Source: Bacteroidales bacterium
GTDB lineage: Bacteria > Bacteroidota > Bacteroidia > Bacteroidales > BM520
DNA length: 15,803 nt
Direction: 5' to 3'
Assembly: GCA_028701815.1 (NCBI GenBank)
Contig: JAQVPY010000031.1
Location: forward strand, 1-15,803
Both the position numbers and the translations under genes were made by a program. This document shows positions 13,993-15,803 of the stretch, piece by piece. The notes under the pieces are model-generated. The model had not been told where the DNA came from, searched no databases, and was given only the letters and a program-made list of their open reading frames with translations. Within the stretch, counting starts at the first letter, position 1, and each line of letters opens with the position of its first letter.

Positions 13993-14619
13993 TTTAAAAC
14001 ATTTTTATTACTTGCTGTCATTATTTGCGTATCAGGATGTAAGGAAGAAGAACTTATGCCTACTGCATCTTTTAGCGCTAGCTCGACAATAGTAGAAACA
14101 AATGAATCTATCTGGTTTTCAAATTTGTCATTGAACGCTTCAAGATATGAATGGTCGTTCGGCGATGGCAATTACTCGACTGATTATTCTCCTTCATACA
14201 GCTATTCCAGAGAGGGGACATATACGGTTACCTTAAAAGCGTATTCTGAAAGCGGTGAGAAAGTAAATTCGGCTATGCAAACTATTTATGTGACTGAACC
14301 TTATGAACCTGTGGGAGATGTTATGTTTTGGATGTCACAACAAACTTATGAGGTAACAGTTACTCTTAATGGACAAAATAGATCAATCAGTTTGTATTAT
14401 CCTTACTCGACTCCTGAATGCGGCAGTAGTGGCTGTGCAAATTTTGTGGATCTTCCGGCAGGCTCTTATTCATACTACGCTGAGAACTCATTGTATTATT
14501 GGAGCGGAAGTATCACTGTAACTGATGGCGGATGTAAAACGATGAGACTGTATTTTACTAAAGCACAATTAAAAAATCCAATCGGGGAGAAAACTCCTAT
14601 GATGGAAGAGGGATTCTAA
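13978..14619 (+). CDS. PKD-domain surface lipoprotein
   Basis: This 213-residue lipoprotein has lipobox VSGC (Cys21) followed by KEEE, matching the Lys-plus-two-acidic-residues surface-export signal known in Bacteroidota. A PKD domain follows (about 27-106): SFSASSTIVETNESIWFSN, then the hallmark YEWSFGDGNYS (W59, FGDG 61-64) and GTYTVTLKAYSESG. The C-terminal domain (about 114-195) is beta-rich with Tyr/Ser and three Cys (148, 153, 186), likely another Ig-like or lectin-like fold. PKD domains often mediate surface contacts with proteins or glycans. The gene precedes the DUF4468-like gene by 30 bases, suggesting one transcript with the following two genes. Confidence 0.88.
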   Translation: MKKNLFKTFLLLAVIICVSGCKEEELMPTASFSASSTIVETNESIWFSNLSLNASRYEWSFGDGNYSTDYSPSYSYSREGTYTVTLKAYSESGEKVNSAMQTIYVTEPYEPVGDVMFWMSQQTYEVTVTLNGQNRSISLYYPYSTPECGSSGCANFVDLPAGSYSYYAENSLYYWSGSITVTDGGCKTMRLYFTKAQLKNPIGEKTPMMEEGF

Positions 14620-14649
14620 AATAATAAATTAACTAATTAAATTAATATT

Positions 14650-15249
14650 ATGAAAAAATTATTATGTCTTGCAATCTTTATTAATGTTATAGGTTGCTTA
14701 TGTGCCCAAGAGAATATTTTTAAACTGAATGAATCAGGTGAATGTGTAATAACTGAAGCCATTGATAATTCATTATCTCAGGCTGAATGTTATCAAAAAG
14801 CAAAAGAATGGTTAAATTCATCCGATATGAATTTTGCTATTGTAAGTGATCAAAAAGATCAATCCATCAATTTCTCCGCCGCATTTAATTCGGCATCAAG
14901 TTATAATCCGTTTGCCGGCTCTTTCGCCGAAAATTTATTGTTTAACTGTACTATTGAATGCAAAGATAATTCGCTTAGTTATCGCATTTATGATGTACAG
15001 ATGCAGGAAATTTATGCGGGATATGGTACAAAAAATACTGTCAATCCTATTTCTAATAAAATTCAATTATTGGAAAAAGCAAAAACGGACATCGCAAATG
15101 CGGAAACCAATGACGAACTCTCTAAGAAAGAGCGAAAAAATATAATTAACGATTCTGAAGAAATAATCGAAGAGGCACAGGAATCATTGGAAAAAGCAAG
15201 CGAAGAACTGCAAAACCGAATCACAAAATTACATGAGTTATTAAAATAA
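14650..15249 (+). CDS. DUF4468-like secreted protein with C-terminal coiled coil (intact copy)
   Basis: This 199-residue protein has a signal sequence ending CLCAQ; VIGC at residues 13-16 could instead be a lipobox, so secreted versus lipid-anchored is not settled. Residues about 30-120 look like DUF4468: ITEAIDNSLSQAECYQKAKEW, then FAIVSDQKDQSINFSAAF, LLFNCTIECKDNSLSYRIYDV (family pattern: 'Y.ka..W', 'd....i.g...', 'f...i.ckd....Y.i.d'). Residues 137-198 form a strongly charged coiled coil (heptad-like ELSKKERKNIINDSEEIIEE). This coiled-coil extension is not part of DUF4468 and may mediate oligomerisation or binding to the collagen-like neighbour. A decayed paralog lies at 9270. The gene is the middle of a probable PKD-DUF4468-collagen transcript. 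Confidence 0.85.
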   Translation: MKKLLCLAIFINVIGCLCAQENIFKLNESGECVITEAIDNSLSQAECYQKAKEWLNSSDMNFAIVSDQKDQSINFSAAFNSASSYNPFAGSFAENLLFNCTIECKDNSLSYRIYDVQMQEIYAGYGTKNTVNPISNKIQLLEKAKTDIANAETNDELSKKERKNIINDSEEIIEEAQESLEKASEELQNRITKLHELLK

Positions 15250-15254
15250 TTTTT

Positions 15255-15287
15255 TTAGTGCCAAAGCAGTTCAAATTCAGACACTAA
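15255..15287 (+). repeat. Weak inverted repeat between the intact genes (counterpart of 9881-9925)
   Basis: TTAGTG (15255-15260) and CACTAA (15282-15287) form a 6-bp stem around a 21-base loop that contains AGCAGTTCAAATTCAG, similar to the loop of the copy-1 hairpin. The arms beyond this differ, so the stem is shorter than in copy 1. Confidence 0.5.
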
Positions 15288-15328
15288 TATAATGCAAATC
15301 TTTTATTTATTTATTAAACATACTCGTT

Positions 15329-15803
15329 ATGAAAAAGAATTATTTATTAAATCTACTAATACTATTTGTATTAGGACTCGGAATCTCTTTTTATGGCTGT
15401 GAAGGTCCTATGGGTCCTGCGGGCGCTGATGGAATAGACGGCGTTAATGGAGTCGATGGACAAGACGGCGAAGACGGCAATGCAAACGTCACATCACAAT
15501 CCTTTACTGCAAGTTGGTCAATGGACTGGACAAATTATTTTTGGTATTGCGACTTATATTGTTCGGACATTACTAATAATGTTCTGGAAACAGGCGTAGT
15601 TCTTGTTTATGCAAGAGTGCAAAATACTTATAGACAACTGCCTTTTGTATATTATACTACTGATGATACACCGATTTACATTAACCCATTGTTTATTACC
15701 GGAATGGTTGAAGTACAGGTAAGATTGGCGGATGGATATTATTTAACTACACAACCATCATTTAACCAATTGAGAGTGGTTACAATACCTGCTCCGGAAT
15801 TGA
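15329..15803 (+). CDS. Collagen-like (Gly-X-Y) lipoprotein, 3' end outside window
   Basis: The open frame from ATG at 15329 runs off the right edge (158 codons seen). A signal peptide with lipobox FYGC (Cys24) is followed immediately by a short collagen-like stretch (26-49), GPMGPAGADGIDGVNG and GVDGQDGEDG: eight Gly-X-Y triplets, Asp-rich in the third position. A globular domain follows (about 52 onward): Trp/Tyr-rich MDWTNYFWYCDLYC, VYYTTDDTPIYINP and RLADGYYLTTQPSF. Two Cys (about 75 and 79) may form a disulfide. Short collagen stretches next to a lipid anchor act as trimeric stalks in other bacterial surface proteins; a surface trimer is inferred here. The C-terminus can be predicted from the decayed copy at 9961-10465, which suggests roughly 25 more residues. 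Confidence 0.88.
   Translation, partial: MKKNYLLNLLILFVLGLGISFYGCEGPMGPAGADGIDGVNGVDGQDGEDGNANVTSQSFTASWSMDWTNYFWYCDLYCSDITNNVLETGVVLVYARVQNTYRQLPFVYYTTDDTPIYINPLFITGMVEVQVRLADGYYLTTQPSFNQLRVVTIPAPEL

Larger units (their letters stand above)
14655..15803 (+). repeat. Two-gene duplication, copy 2 (intact, runs off the window)
   Basis: This block pairs with 9288-10394. Both genes in it are open, the collagen stretch is full, and the start codon of the second gene is ATG. The five-kilobase spacing puts the sigma/anti-sigma genes and three lipoprotein-type genes between the two copies. Confidence 0.85.

Overview
The window looks like chromosomal DNA from a member of the Bacteroidota, most likely the order Bacteroidales. 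Evidence: several promoters fit the Bacteroidota pattern (TTG or TTTG, about 20 bases, then TAnnTTTG), no gene depends on a strong Shine-Dalgarno site, a tetratricopeptide (TPR) sensor kinase is paired with a LuxR-type regulator, and many small secreted or lipid-anchored proteins belong to families typical of that phylum (DUF4412, DUF4468-like, OmpA with zinc ribbons, PKD, collagen-like). I cannot name the genus.

Layout. 1-120: 3' part of a 5S rRNA gene and its terminator. 134-967 (minus): a queuosine-precursor transporter and a tRNA-Arg(UCU) with its own promoter and terminator. 1030-3799 (minus): a two-component system whose TPR histidine kinase is split by one in-frame TGA, next to an overlapping intact LuxR-type response regulator. 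4025-5443 (plus): a DUF3108-like secreted protein and a lipoprotein. 5578-9073 (plus): a probable four-gene operon of an OmpA-family protein with two zinc ribbons, a lipoprotein, a DUF4412 protein and a second lipoprotein. 9234-10465: decayed copies of two genes (DUF4468-like/coiled-coil protein and collagen-like lipoprotein). 10499-12726: a strong terminator, a promoter, and a sigma-70-family (ECF-like) gene overlapping a membrane protein that combines an anti-sigma-like N-terminus, a papain/C39-like cysteine-peptidase domain, one membrane span and a periplasmic carboxypeptidase-regulatory-like domain. 12824-15803: five small secreted or surface proteins, ending with intact copies of the two genes that are decayed upstream.

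How it may work together (inference). The sigma gene and its overlapping membrane partner form the regulatory core of 9.2-15.8 kb. Their flanks carry surface lipoproteins, several with acidic residues just after the lipid-bearing Cys, as in Bacteroidota surface-export signals. A simple model is a cell-surface sensing module in which the membrane protein holds the sigma factor and a cytoplasmic cysteine-peptidase-like domain takes part in release. This is the most novel element here. The duplicated gene pair around it, one copy decayed and one intact, points to a cassette that has been copied and rearranged.
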